DNA of 64,000 nt from Mucor racemosus (lineage: Eukaryota > Mucoromycota > Mucoromycetes > Mucorales > Mucoraceae): positions 2,976,001 through 3,040,000 of the forward strand of contig JAPEHQ010000004.1 in the NCBI GenBank assembly GCA_027405735.1, read 5' to 3'. The translations under genes and the position numbers were made by a program. The notes below the pieces were generated by a model. It saw only the letters and a list, made by a program, of their open reading frames with translations. It did no database searches and was not told the origin of the DNA. This document shows, piece after piece, positions 12,411 through 23,290 of the stretch (the first letter of the stretch is position 1; each line of letters starts with the position of its first letter).

Positions 12411-12895
12411 AATAGTGCTTTATTAGAGCGGGCTCTTTTTGTATAAATAAATAATTTACACATATCCTTATATTGAAAAGATTTTGAATATTAAAGGAAC
12501 AAGATTAGATACAATATTTGCTAATAGAATATGATAAAAAAAAGCTACTCTTTCAAGCCGTATTTTTTGTTTTGTTGGTTTGTTTATAAATTTAAAACTT
12601 TTATTATAATTAAGCAATCTGCAGCTTTTTATAGAATGGATGATTTATTAGTTAATTCAATAAAACTGCTCATACTCACGCTCACATACAAGAACACGAG
12701 CATATTAAAACGGTTGTGTAACTTTACTGGAATTACATCCGAGAGATCTACTTTTTTGATTGATGCATTAAACTTTAACGAGAGCATTACTAAGCTTACC
12801 GTGACCTGATCTACTAGTAGCAGCTTAAGAATTGAAAGTTTATAAACAAGCGTGTATTCTTTGATCTTGTTCTCTTTCTTATTCTAAATATAACA
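12411..12895. other. Intergenic region
   Basis: 485 bp between the regulator and the GFA-domain gene, both on the plus strand. It should contain the regulator's 3' end and the promoter of the next gene. The ORF at 12531-12809 lacks any recognisable domain and is not believed. Confidence 0.5.
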
Positions 12896-13406
12896 ATGGC
12901 TAGTCAATATCAAGGTGCCTGTATTTGTAAATCTATCACTATCACTCTTCAAGGCGAACCTTTGAAAGCAGTAGCTTGTCATTGCTTGGATTGTCAAAAG
13001 TCTGCTGGTGGACCATTTCAAACTTGTGCCTTTTATGACACTAAAAACATGCAAGTTTCCGATCCTTCAAATAATCTAAAAAAGTACGTTTTCGCAAAAG
13101 AAACTGTTAATAGTGGATTTGAAAAGCACAAGTATTTTTGTGGCGTTTGTGGCACTCATTTATTCAATCAACCTATGAAGCATAATGGAGAAAGGAGTGT
13201 AATTAAAACTGGATTTATTGATTCTGTTGATGGCCTAGGGTAATTATTTTATCTTTTTCATTGCATTACATTACATTTATTAATCTAATCTTTTTCATTT
13301 TGACAGTGTCAATTTATTCAAGCCAACTGGTGAAGTTTTTACTAAAGACAGAGCTTCCTTCCTTGGCCCAATTGATGGTGCTCAACAATTCGAAAAGGGT
13401 CTTTAA
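12896..13406 (+). CDS. GFA/CENP-V-type zinc protein
   Basis: Two exons, 12896-13239 and 13307-13406, give 147 residues; the 67-nt intron is GT-AG and joins in frame (DGLGVNLFKPTG). The protein has the cysteine pattern of the GFA (glutathione-dependent formaldehyde-activating) fold: GACICKS with Cys 9 and 11, ACHCLDCQKSAG with Cys 28, 30 and 33, and a later YFCGVCGTHLF pair. These bind two zinc ions. The length is usual for the family. Some members promote glutathione adduct formation with formaldehyde, but most fungal paralogues have no known function. Sitting between the regulator and the transporter of a putative gentisate cluster, it could act on a glutathione-linked step such as maleylpyruvate isomerisation; this is speculation, and it may be an unrelated neighbour. 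Confidence 0.85.
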
Positions 13407-13576
13407 AAGAGAAATATACAGATTTTTAAATGAATAAAAAAATTAATTTATTGTTGTAAAAATTAAAATGTGTACATTGATAGATATTATATACAAGTGC
13501 TATTCAAATACCATTGTTATTAAATAAAAAAAAGAGGGAGAGCTTTATAATATACAGTTTTCTTTGTTTGACCTTC

Positions 13577-15176
13577 TTATGTGGTATAACGAAAGTTAGG
13601 ATGAGTATGACCAAGTTCGCCAATTTGTTCATCAGTAAGGCCATCTAAAAGGTAATCTCTCTTGCCTTCAGCTTTCTTTTTGTTTTCCCATCTACAATTA
13701 ATTGTTGCAAAAGAAGCAGAAACCACAATAACGCATCCAGCACATAGATTGATGATATGACCTGCTTTATATTCAGGTGCTTCTTCAGCCAGATAAGTCC
13801 ATGTTGCAACAAGACCACCCAAAGATCCAACACTAACAGTAAAAGCACTTGCAATAGCTCTAACCATAGGACCGGATGAATTATCAACTAGCCAAGCAAC
13901 AAATACTGGACTACCAGTAAAAGCACCACAAGTAGCAAAGAAAATAGCCATATAACGAACACCAGTAGTTTCTACTGTTAGCAAGATGATAAAAGCAATA
14001 ATAATTAAAGGACCAGCAGCAAATATCAAAATAGGTCCACGAGTCTTGAATCGATCTGAAAACATAGCAGCAACGATACAGAAAATAGTACCGCAAGCAT
14101 AAGGAGGCACTGTCATCAATTGAGATTTTACAGAATCAAACCCCATTGTAGCTAAAAGAGAAGGCATAAAAAGAGCAATTGAATTCATACACAATAAGGA
14201 GCAAAATAAACCAGCAGACATAAACAGAATGTTCAAATTCTTCATACCAAGAACGAAATGTACTCTCTTCAATTTCTTTTGTTCATGAGTCAATGTTTCC
14301 AATCGAATTCTTAAAGAAGCAATGTGTCTTTCTTCTTCAGTCAAGAAATTAGCTGTTTCTGGAGAATCAGGCAAAATATAATAGCAAGCTATTCCAGCTG
14401 CAAATGTTAACACACCTTCGAAAAAAAAGATATTGCGCCAAGTGTGCATGATTCCCCAAGGAGGAATTTTACTAAATCCAATAGCTAATAATCCACCAAA
14501 AGCACCAGCAAGACTTGCAAAAGAAGCGTAAATACCAACTCTAGTTACAAGTTCATGGCGACGATAAAATGTGGAAAGCATATAAGAGATGCCAGGCATA
14601 ATACCAGCTTCTGCAATACCTAAAAATGCACGAGCAGTAGCTAAACCAGCAAAACTTGTACAGAATGCAAGACACATAGAAACAATACCAAATGCAAATA
14701 CAATCATCGAAAGCCAAATACGAGGGCCAAACTTCTTGCACATGATGTTGGTTGGACTGAATAGTTATATGTTAGTACAATTATTTGAAATGTGTGTATA
14801 TTTTATCTTACATTTCGCATAATACATAGGTAATAAAGAATGTTGTTAATGTAATACTGAATCTATAGCCTGTCAATTCAAGATCTTGGCTCATACCGAG
14901 GTTTTTAGCATTTCCCATATTGGATCTAATTTAAGTTTTGTTAAATTACTATAGTAATAACCTTTTTTTATATATAATTTACCTGTCAATAAATGCCATG
15001 AGATAAATCAATGTCGCCATAGGTACAACTCTCATGTCTAATTTTCGACGAATTCTTGCCTCCAATTTAGGATCAATATTCTCTAAAGCATCAACTTGAT
15101 CCTCATGAGAGTAACTAACAGATAAATCACTAGTATTTCCCTTTTCTTTTTCAGCGGCAATAGATTGGCCAGACAT
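13577..15176 (-). CDS. MFS anion:cation symporter (ACS family, Dal5/Tna1-like)
   Basis: Three exons on the minus strand, 15176-14983, 14925-14812 and 14756-13577, give 495 residues; both introns are GT-AG and splice in frame (AFIDRSNMGNAKNLG and VLCEIPTNIMCKKFGP). After a hydrophilic N-terminus come 12 predicted membrane helices. Family marks are DRSNMGNAK at the end of helix 1, the helix 2-4 region ending CKKFGPRIW, ARAFLGIAEAGIMPG in helix 5, and a long acidic central loop (TEEERHIASLRIRLE). The ACS family of the plasma membrane takes up organic anions such as allantoate, nicotinate, pantothenate and aromatic or sugar acids, usually with protons. In this position the natural candidate substrate is 3-hydroxybenzoate, salicylate or gentisate; this is inferred from neighbours. 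Its stop lies 170 bp from that of the convergent GFA gene. Confidence 0.88.
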
Positions 15177-17049
15177 GATTTAATTAAAAAAAAAGTATAG
15201 TTTTACAGAAAATATGTGCTTCATTTTATATAAATTTTGATTGTTTCACACTACTGTAATCAGTCTCCCGTCAGATGGTAAACGGTATAGCTGTACATGG
15301 CATACATAGATGGTTACAATAATGTATGGGAAGACTACTCTTTTTTTTTTCCAATGTGTAATCCCACGCTTTCTTTGAAAATATAAAACGATGGCCATAA
15401 AATCCGGATTATTTACTCCATATGTACATGTGAGCATGACCTTTTTGACCGAGAAAATGGATTTATATGCCATTTCATTCTAGTTTCCATATTGTTATTC
15501 ATGTTGTACTCTTTATATCTCGACTAATATATAATTTATTACATACAATGACATGCATATTATAAACTACATTGTGGGGTAAATAAGATTTAGGATTTTG
15601 TCCATGAGAAAATCAATCGAAGCCCTGGATTTACTGGCCACTTTTTAATATCACATCTGAAATTTATCCGGATTTATATCCGACTTGTTTCTAACCTTCC
15701 TGCATTTCTTTTTTTCTTTTTTCTTTTACTGCAACATGTAGTAAAAGTTAAGGGCATAGGCTCCCATCTCCCCACAATTAACTTTGACCAATCGGTGGTC
15801 AATATTTTTTTATTATATTAACAAAACTATAATACAGAGGTTGTAAGCTTGTATATGACAAACAATAGAAAAGCTTATGAATTAGTCATTTCTGGGTGAA
15901 TCATTAATTTAATAATACCAATTGATGGGTAATATATATCATGTTATGATAAAAATGAACGTAAAAGCTTGAAATGACTAATGTTTAATCTGTTAAAACA
16001 TGCTAGTTTCAAAACTCATGTTTATATTTTGAAATTAACTATTTCTCATATATAAAAATACAGGCGCTTCTCCCAATATGTATGGCAAATGAATACTGAA
16101 CAGATGGCAACTTTATCTTTTTTCAAGCTCTCTTATTAATTCCTTAAATTTGCATGAACTGCACAATTTTACGCAAAAAGAATTGACGGGGATTAAATAT
16201 CAAAATCAATTTTCGACACATTTTTCATTCCACTAATTTTCTTTTGTAATTTATACAAAATTTTGTATGGTAATTTGTATTAGCGTAATAAACAACCTAT
16301 GTAGTACTTTTGATTTTCTATTTATTGCGTAAGTTTTGAGAACATTATCGTTCTGAAATTTTCTCTAAAATTAAAATTATATATTTTTGAAGGGATTTCA
16401 GGTATATATTGTACAATTTTTTCTATATTAGAGCATTTAAATTAACAACCATAAAATAGATAAAATTTTTATCTAAAGATTAAATATTTACTTGCAACTA
16501 TAGCTATATTTTTCATGGAGAAAATCTCGAATTTGCGTATTTTTTTTAGGCATCCGAACAATCCGACAACCGAAATTTACGTAATTTAGTTTTTTATGCA
16601 AATTTCCAATTTTCTCTATCAAAAATCGGTCTTTTTTGGAAAAGCAAAATGAAGTTATTAGATATACATTATTTCTATAATAAAGCTTTCCAAAAAGCAG
16701 ATTTACAGTAATATTTGAGATATTAATATGAAAAAATTAGTTTTTACATGATAACACTGAATATTTGTGATTCACTAGCAGGTTTATAGTGAATTCATGT
16801 GTATTTGACAAAGCAACTCATGCGCCCAATGTATTTCCCCTACTTTAGGCTAATTTATACATATTATATATAATTCAAATTCTCAATCTCTGAGTGTCTG
16901 TATTTTTGTCAAGTGCCTATATTTCGGACAAGAATCCGCAAATTAGTTGAGGTAATTATTGATAAATTTGGAATAATTATATGTGCATTTTTTTATTTAT
17001 GTAAAATGTGTGATATTTATTTTTCCTTTTATACAATTGATTTATATGT
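15177..17049. other. Intergenic region upstream of the permease
   Basis: About 1.9 kb of AT-rich sequence with no gene recognised. It should contain the permease promoter and the 3' end of the gentisate dioxygenase gene. A weak relative of the cluster promoter motif lies at 15572-15603. The stretch at about 16140-16800 has the same oligo-T, short-word character as the dispersed repeat A/B/C but could not be aligned to it by eye. Confidence 0.5.
15572..15603. promoter_or_regulatory. Weak relative of the cluster promoter element
   Basis: The G-rich word TTGTGGGGTAA at 15572-15582 is identical to that at 9060-9070, and an AGGA follows at nearly the same distance (10 versus 9 bp), then TTTTG-TCC in place of N6-TCCT. 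The CCAAT box is missing. It lies about 400 bp upstream of the permease start. Function is a guess. Confidence 0.25.
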
Positions 17050-18070
17050 TTACTTGTGTTCAGCTTTATAGAGACCAAGATTTTCTTGAAGAGGCTTATC
17101 ATTAAATGAGAACAAATAAGAATCAACATCATTAGAATGATGAGTAACCCAACTCCAAGCAGGAATAACAAATGTATCATTTGGCTTCCACTTTAATACA
17201 GTTTTGCTACCCTTGATATCAACAAGCTCAGAGTAACCTTGACCAGAATAAACATGAGCAACTCTTGAACAAGTTTCACGACGAGTAGCAGAAGCACCAC
17301 CAGAATTGATACGTTCAGCTTCACCACCGATGATATTAGATAAAGGCTTACCGTCAGGCTTTCTATACTCATAATTAGCATATTTAGTTTTCAATTTATT
17401 AGCATTCAATGCTTCTTCAACGGGTTCCCATGAAAATTTCAATGAACTATTTTCAGCTTGTATACTAGGATATCTACGTTCTTCATAATTTTCAGCAAAA
17501 TTCACTGGAATATTTTGAAATATGGGGAGATCAAGACCATCCAACCAAATCATAACATCATCACCTTCATGACCATGATCATGCCATGTCCATGGAGGAG
17601 TAAGAATAACGTCACCTTTGTTCATATATATCTTTTCTCCTTCAACAGCAGTAAATCCACGATTACCTTCAATGATAAAACGAAGAGCAAAGGCTTTGTG
17701 TCTGTGTGCAGGTGCAGTTTCTCCTGGATTGATTAATTGCAAGCCAGCATATAAAGTGTCTGTAGTATAAGGTGCCTCTATTTTAGATTTAATGCAATTA
17801 GTTGTCTGTGTATCTGTGTATGAAACCTGATTTTAACTTACTCATATTGGGATTAACCAACATTAAAACTCTTCTTTCTGCTTCATATTCGCCAACTTTT
17901 TCACCGGCTTCTAATAAAGCAGGTCTAATCTTTTCATATTCCCACAAATGGGGAACACATTTAGGATTGGGATGAGGAGGAACCATAGCATCCATTACAG
18001 TCCATAATGGTTCAACGTGAGAGCCATCATATTTCTTGAGGAAATCGCAATTGTTTGATTCAGTGAGCAT
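17050..18070 (-). CDS. Gentisate 1,2-dioxygenase
   Basis: Two exons on the minus strand, 18070-17842 and 17777-17050, give 318 residues; the 64-nt intron joins KAPYTTDTLYAGLQLINPGE in frame. The protein is a bicupin: the first cupin has HRH (His 101 and His 103) and a further His near residue 142 (PWTWHDHGHEG), which fit the Fe(II) ligands of the gentisate dioxygenase family; the second cupin ends in PAWSWVTHHS. The enzyme opens the ring of gentisate (2,5-dihydroxybenzoate) with O2 to give maleylpyruvate. The start at 18070 has an AT-rich context AAAAATGCTC; an upstream in-frame ATG at 18091 would add seven residues. It is transcribed away from the FAD hydroxylase across a 435-bp shared promoter. 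The enzyme assignment is from motifs; 1-hydroxy-2-naphthoate dioxygenase is a close relative. Confidence 0.9.
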
Positions 18071-18505
18071 TTTTATTTTTAATATTTGCATACAATTAGA
18101 GAGAGAGAGAAATACAAAAATAATGAAATGACAAGATATTTATACCATCTTACACTTTGTGTATATTCATGCTTTGGATTTTCACCCGAAAGACTTATCC
18201 CTGTGCTACTGAGGAATTCATAGCGATTTACCCAATAGGATTTATTTCCTATGGTCAAACACGAATAGGAATAATGAGTGTGTGCATAATAGTTTTTGTG
18301 TGTGTATGAATATACATAATTAAAGAACTTTTTTAGTTTATTAAATTAAGCATTACAAAGACTAATGGCCTGCATAGAGTACATAAAATTTGCTTTTAGT
18401 GTCTATACCAAAATTTCCCACAATTTGTTTATATAAAATGCCAATGCTCTGCTAGTTTTTCTTCTTTTTTGTTTCAATCAATCTAAAATCAAAAAGTTTA
18501 AAAAA
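18071..18505. promoter_or_regulatory. Bidirectional promoter of gentisate dioxygenase and FAD hydroxylase
   Basis: The two divergent start codons are 435 bp apart. The region carries the motif listed at 18232-18250, a GA-rich run just upstream of the dioxygenase start (about 18098-18112), and a TATA-like tatataaaatg around 18430 on the hydroxylase side followed by a pyrimidine-rich leader. The layout suggests both enzymes are induced together. Confidence 0.65.
18232..18250. promoter_or_regulatory. Shared cluster motif CCAATAGGA-N6-TCCT, site 2
   Basis: CCAATAGGATTTATTTCCT has the same CCAAT box, the same overlapping AGGA and the same 6-bp spacing to TCCT as the site at 9074-9092. Outside the spacer the two sites are identical over 13 positions. 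It is roughly 160 bp from the dioxygenase start and 255 bp from the hydroxylase start. Confidence 0.5.
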
Positions 18506-19954
18506 ATGGTAAAAACTCTTTCTGTCATTATTGTAGGCGGCGGCCTCGGTGGTTTAGCTACTGCAATTGCATTAAAGCGTGCTGGCCATAAGGTCACTGT
18601 ATTGGAAGGTGCTAAGCAGCTCAGTGAAGTAGGTGCTGGTATTCAGGTTCCTCCCAACACATCTCGTATTCTTGATGCTTGGGGTTTATTGGAGAGATTC
18701 AAGACTAAAGTTGTTTGGCCTGGTAATATCAATATGAGAAGATACTCTACAGGCGAAATCATTGGTAGTACTCCCTTGAAACCAAAGATGATCGAACGCT
18801 ACGGTTATCCGTAAGTTGCATGAATGAAACAAGCCATCTATAACATTGCTAATTTGATTTTTTATATAGATATTTACTTATTCATCGTGCTGATTATTTG
18901 CAACTATTATATGATGCTTCGGTTGAAATTGGAATTGAAGTAGTTTTAGATGCCCGAGTTGATTCAGTCGATGATAATGCTGTTGCTGTTCGATTATCAA
19001 ATGGTAGTGTGTACACAGGTGATCTTATTATTGGAGCTGATGGTATACGTTCCAATGTACGTACTGCCGTCATTCCTGACGAAACTATTCTGCCTAAAAA
19101 ATCTACTAATTGTGCTTATCGCGCTACTGTCCCTGTTGAAACTATGCGATCTGATCCAGAAATCTCTCATCTGATGGATGATCTTAATTCAAACTGCTGG
19201 ATTGGCTATCGTCGCCACATTATGGCTTACCCTATGAGAGGCGGTGAATTATATAATCTTGTCATGTCTCATCCTGGCGAAGCTGCTGTTGGTAAATGGA
19301 ACGAGCCTGGCAATTTGGATGAAATGAAATATCACTATAGAAATTTTGATCCAGTCATTAGAAAAGTTCTTACTCATGTTACTGGTTGCTTAAAATGGAC
19401 CTTGGCTGATCTTCCTGTATTAAGTCATTGGGTCAGCCCTAGTGGAAGAATGGTTCTTATTGGTGATGCAGCTCATGCAATGCTTCCTTATCTTGCTCAG
19501 GTACTATATATTTTATACATTTTGCGTATATAAAGGTACTAATGTCCCATTTTTTTTATTTCATGAAAAGGGTGCTGCTCAAGCAATTGAAGATGGTGCT
19601 ACTCTTGGTGTCTTGTTCTCACAAATTGAATCTGTTGATGAAATTCCCGATCTTTTAAAATTGTATGAAAAGATTCGTAGACCTCGTGCAGAAAAAATTC
19701 AAAAGGGTGCTTTGGATAACGGTGATATTTGGCATATGCCTGACGGTGATGATCAAATTGCTCGTGATAAGGCTATGAAGATTGTTGTTTCAGACGATAC
19801 TGTTCAAAAGGTACACGTAAAAAATCCTAATCAATGGTCCGATGGTGATTTCCAACCTTGGTTATTTGGACATGACGCTATTGCTGTTGCAAAGAAGGCC
19901 TTGAGCGAAAATTTGAATGGATATAGTAATGTAGAAGAGAGAGCAAGTCTTTAG
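18506..19954 (+). CDS. FAD-dependent aromatic hydroxylase (3-hydroxybenzoate 6-hydroxylase/salicylate hydroxylase type)
   Basis: Three exons, 18506-18810, 18870-19500 and 19571-19954, give 439 residues; introns of 59 and 70 nt are GT-AG and join in frame (RYGYPYLLIHRADY and PYLAQGAAQAIEDG). It shows all three marks of the class A flavoprotein monooxygenases: the dinucleotide-binding GGGLGG at residues 11-16, the DG motif in GADGIRS (Asp near 159), and the GD motif in LIGDAAHAMLPY (Gly 300-Asp 301). These enzymes use NAD(P)H, FAD and O2 to hydroxylate phenolic acids. In a cluster with gentisate dioxygenase the simplest role is conversion of 3-hydroxybenzoate to gentisate; a decarboxylating salicylate 1-hydroxylase would make catechol and would not fit. 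Substrate is inferred. Confidence 0.9.
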
Positions 19955-20799
19955 CTTTTTCAGGGGTTGTGAATATTTATACATGTATATTAAAATTTTT
20001 AAATAAAAGAAAAAACGATCTCCTTAAAGAATCTTCAAGCAAGTGTAAACATATGTATTCCATCTGTAACAGATTTGAACGAGCTTCATAATTGATGAAC
20101 AAGAAGCTACCATATGCAGCTCATTGTTTGCTATACCTTGGGGTGGCCTTATTTGTGTATTTATTTATCTTAGCTGTAATCCCTAGTGATTAACCTTTCA
20201 AGATTTAAAGATAATTAATATATGGCTTTGACAGGAAAAATCTTTTTCAAATGTTATCAATTTTATCAGTGTATAAAAATCCACGCTTCAAACAGCAATA
20301 TACAGTAGCATAATATTCATGCACATCGTAAAATCTTGGAGCCGTATTAAAAGGCTACAAGATGTAATTAGTTACATGCGATAGACTATTTGTTCTAATT
20401 AATGTTTACAAGATCAAGAAACAATAAGCTTTGATGAATTCTTGTGAAAAAATAAAGTTTATTTTACCAATGCTTACCATTTTATTTTCGTAGTCATCGG
20501 CTGCATAGAAATATGGAAGTAATCATGCGTAAGGCAACGTTGTTTGATGTCGTTTTTATCGATTTTTTTGAGTGTATTATTCAACGTAAGCATATGCAAA
20601 ATCTCCAAAAAAAAAAACGTTGTCAAGTATATTATGTAAAAATGGGGCCTTTTAGGAATGTGTTTTAAGAGTACTTTTTAATAAATGAATGGTATAAGAA
20701 TGTGTACCTGTACATGAAATATCCAAAACTAATGCAAAGCTGTGCTACATGGAATAAAATCCTTTATGATATAAAATAGATCAGTCTAGCGTTAATGTT

Positions 20800-21925
20800 T
20801 CATATTTTCGCCGCTATTTCATTGCTGAAAATTTGAAGCTTTTTTTTAGGCTTCATATCTCTAGAAAAAATTAAAATATACTGACACTTTTTAATAACAA
20901 AACTTACTTGTTTTAAAGTGCTCTATAATATATTTTAGTATAAAAAAATTCTGACCACTTTTTATTTTTTTTTCGCTTTTTTGACATTTCTATAGTGGAT
21001 TTCAAAATATTTATTATATTGATTAACGCTTTTTCTTTGCATTCATATCATCAAGCTCGTTAAGCTCTCTCGGACCCAATTCATGATTTTTCAAAATATT
21101 GATTTTTCATGGAGATATCCTCAAAATTGTGTACAAAAAGATACCTTCATTTCTAGCCTCCATTTTTCCCTTATATACCCTCATCCCTAATTCTGAATCT
21201 GAAAAAAATTTGGACAAAAATCTAGTTTTCTCTACTAAAAATGAAGCTAGAAGATTTTGCAATAGCTCGATCGATAGATAATTGTTTTGCGCATTCTGTT
21301 AATTTATTATATTTTAAATATGCTTATAAAAACTGATGTTTATCTTCAAAAAACCTCCAAAATTTCAATTGCATTTTGTGCACAATTTAATGTAGAATTT
21401 TTGTCTGAATTCTATTTAGATGGGTGCAGAATCCAAAATCGTATAAAAACTATTTAATACACTAGGTCAGCTTACTTTGCAGTTCATGAGCCATTAAACG
21501 ATTTTGTTTTTTGAATCATTTTTTGTCCATTTTTTCATCAAATCGATTTTGGAATCCCGTTATGGTAGATTTTAAGCTGTGATAAAAATTATTATTTTAA
21601 TTATCTCGACCAAAAATCAATATTTTTCGCTAAAACAAAAAATACAGAGTATCTTTGAGTTGGATTTATCTTGTGAATGCAAAAAATTGACACGTTAATT
21701 TAAGTGTTTAATTTTTAATAATCAATTCTAAGTCAATTCTGGTCAATCTTGGTCAATGTTTGACCAGTGCGCTTATATTCTGATATTAATATTTCTATTT
21801 TCCAAAAGCTATTAATGGCCTATAGCGTGAAGGTACATATTATTTGAAGATTTTACATAATTCAACTCAATATTGGGTGAAAACATTTGAAAACCATTTA
21901 AAAACCATCTGAAACCTACTTTTAC
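20800..21925 (+). repeat. Dispersed repeat, copy B
   Basis: This copy matches copy A from about 3350 onward and copy C over its whole length. It keeps the frame seen in A and C only from 21099 to 21281 (60 codons, ending in the same Ser-Ser-Ile-Asp-Arg stop); an in-frame TGA breaks it upstream. Beyond the point where A ends it continues to match C through to the phrase aaaaccatctgaaa at about 21920. It lacks the roughly 300 bp found at the start of A and C. Confidence 0.8.
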
Positions 21926-23226
21926 AACCGCAAGGAATCAACCATAGAAGCCTGCTGTATCTCAGCGAAATTCAATCCTAATAAATTCCGACTTTATATG
22001 AGAGTAGGTGCACATCTCTGACACGTTGACCTGAAAGAGCGACGTCCACGACACCACGACCTATTGTGTGTTGAAAAAATTATCATCAAGATGCACTTAC
22101 AGCTTACTGCGCATGTTTATTGAACATAATTAAAATAATACTGTGGACTAGGTAGAGATATTCACGGAAAAAATATAAAAAAACAATAGGAATTTGACTA
22201 GATAACATTAGGGTCTTATTAAAAAGTTAGATTCTACTAGAGGACTTTTGTAATAAATAAATACCCTCTTTATATAGTTTTCATCAAAGAGAATAGGTAA
22301 ACATTTCTAGGTCCATACATAGCCAATAATAATACCCCTTGTCAGATATACATAAGGTTTGATAGTAATCACTCAGTGTTGTATTCATAGAGTTCATGGG
22401 TCCTTGATCATAATCGAGTAATTAGATCCATATTATGTTGATTGGACTTTCACTATAAGCTGTTAGGGTTGAAGCTTGGTACGTAGAAAGTTTATATTAG
22501 TATAAATCAGCATACATTATTTAGTAGTTTAATGTCTAATTCATGCCAGCTGTACTTTTAATTGAGACCCAGATGAAATGGAGGTCAATATAATAATGGA
22601 TAAATATTTACATATTCCACAAATACGATTTCTATAAATACCTACCCAAGTAAACTACCACTCTATATGGATACAATATGTATGAATATGTGCTACAGAT
22701 ATTTCAAATGTCAGCATTCATGCACTACGGTCAAACTATTATGCTTCCTATGGGAATAATAATTTGCACAGATGGGCAGAATAAAAAATTTTGTGCAAAT
22801 CGGGTAGCCCAGATGAGCAGAGCAATGAGATCAAGGTTTTTTTAGTCAATTTACTAAAGTATATCAATTATTATAATATAGTTAATAACGAACATAATTT
22901 GAATGTTTTAAGGCAGATATGAGTTACTCTAATTCAACAGAATTGCCTTATTGACGAGGAAATACAGTATTCAGTTCAAAGCGCCTGAAACAATTCAATT
23001 ATGTTAATTTACATAGTGTGTCATCTCTTTCTCATTCAATTGCTATATTTGATTTTAATATTTCGTTTATATTGCTAATCGGCTCGTTCATCCATTATTA
23101 GAGATAGCCCACATTCCTTAATTAGCTTATCTATAATAACGGTCCATTATTAGTTCATGGTGTGAAAAGCTATTAAAAGGGGTCGTCTAATCTCAAATTT
23201 ATCTGATTCAACTAGGATTTCACAAA

Positions 23227-23290
23227 CAACGCATCGTATTATGGTTAACCGAGTTTGACTGCTTTAACGGGCCGTTTTTTATGCAAACTC
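23227..23290 (+). repeat. Half of a palindromic MITE
   Basis: The segment beginning acgcatcgtattatggttaa and running through the cgttttttatgcaaactcg phrase matches the reverse complement of the palindromic element at 62464-62551. Here only about 64 bp are clear; to the right the match gives way to another sequence rich in the word aactcgaatcgaa (to about 23570). Confidence 0.6.

Noticed and set aside
12531..12809. A 92-codon ORF between the regulator and the GFA gene
   Set aside because: No recognisable motif and it overlaps the expected 3' end and promoter sequences.
12896..13406. Calling the GFA-domain protein a maleylpyruvate isomerase
   Set aside because: Known glutathione-dependent maleylpyruvate isomerases are of glutathione S-transferase type; the GFA fold is different, so this is kept only as a speculation.
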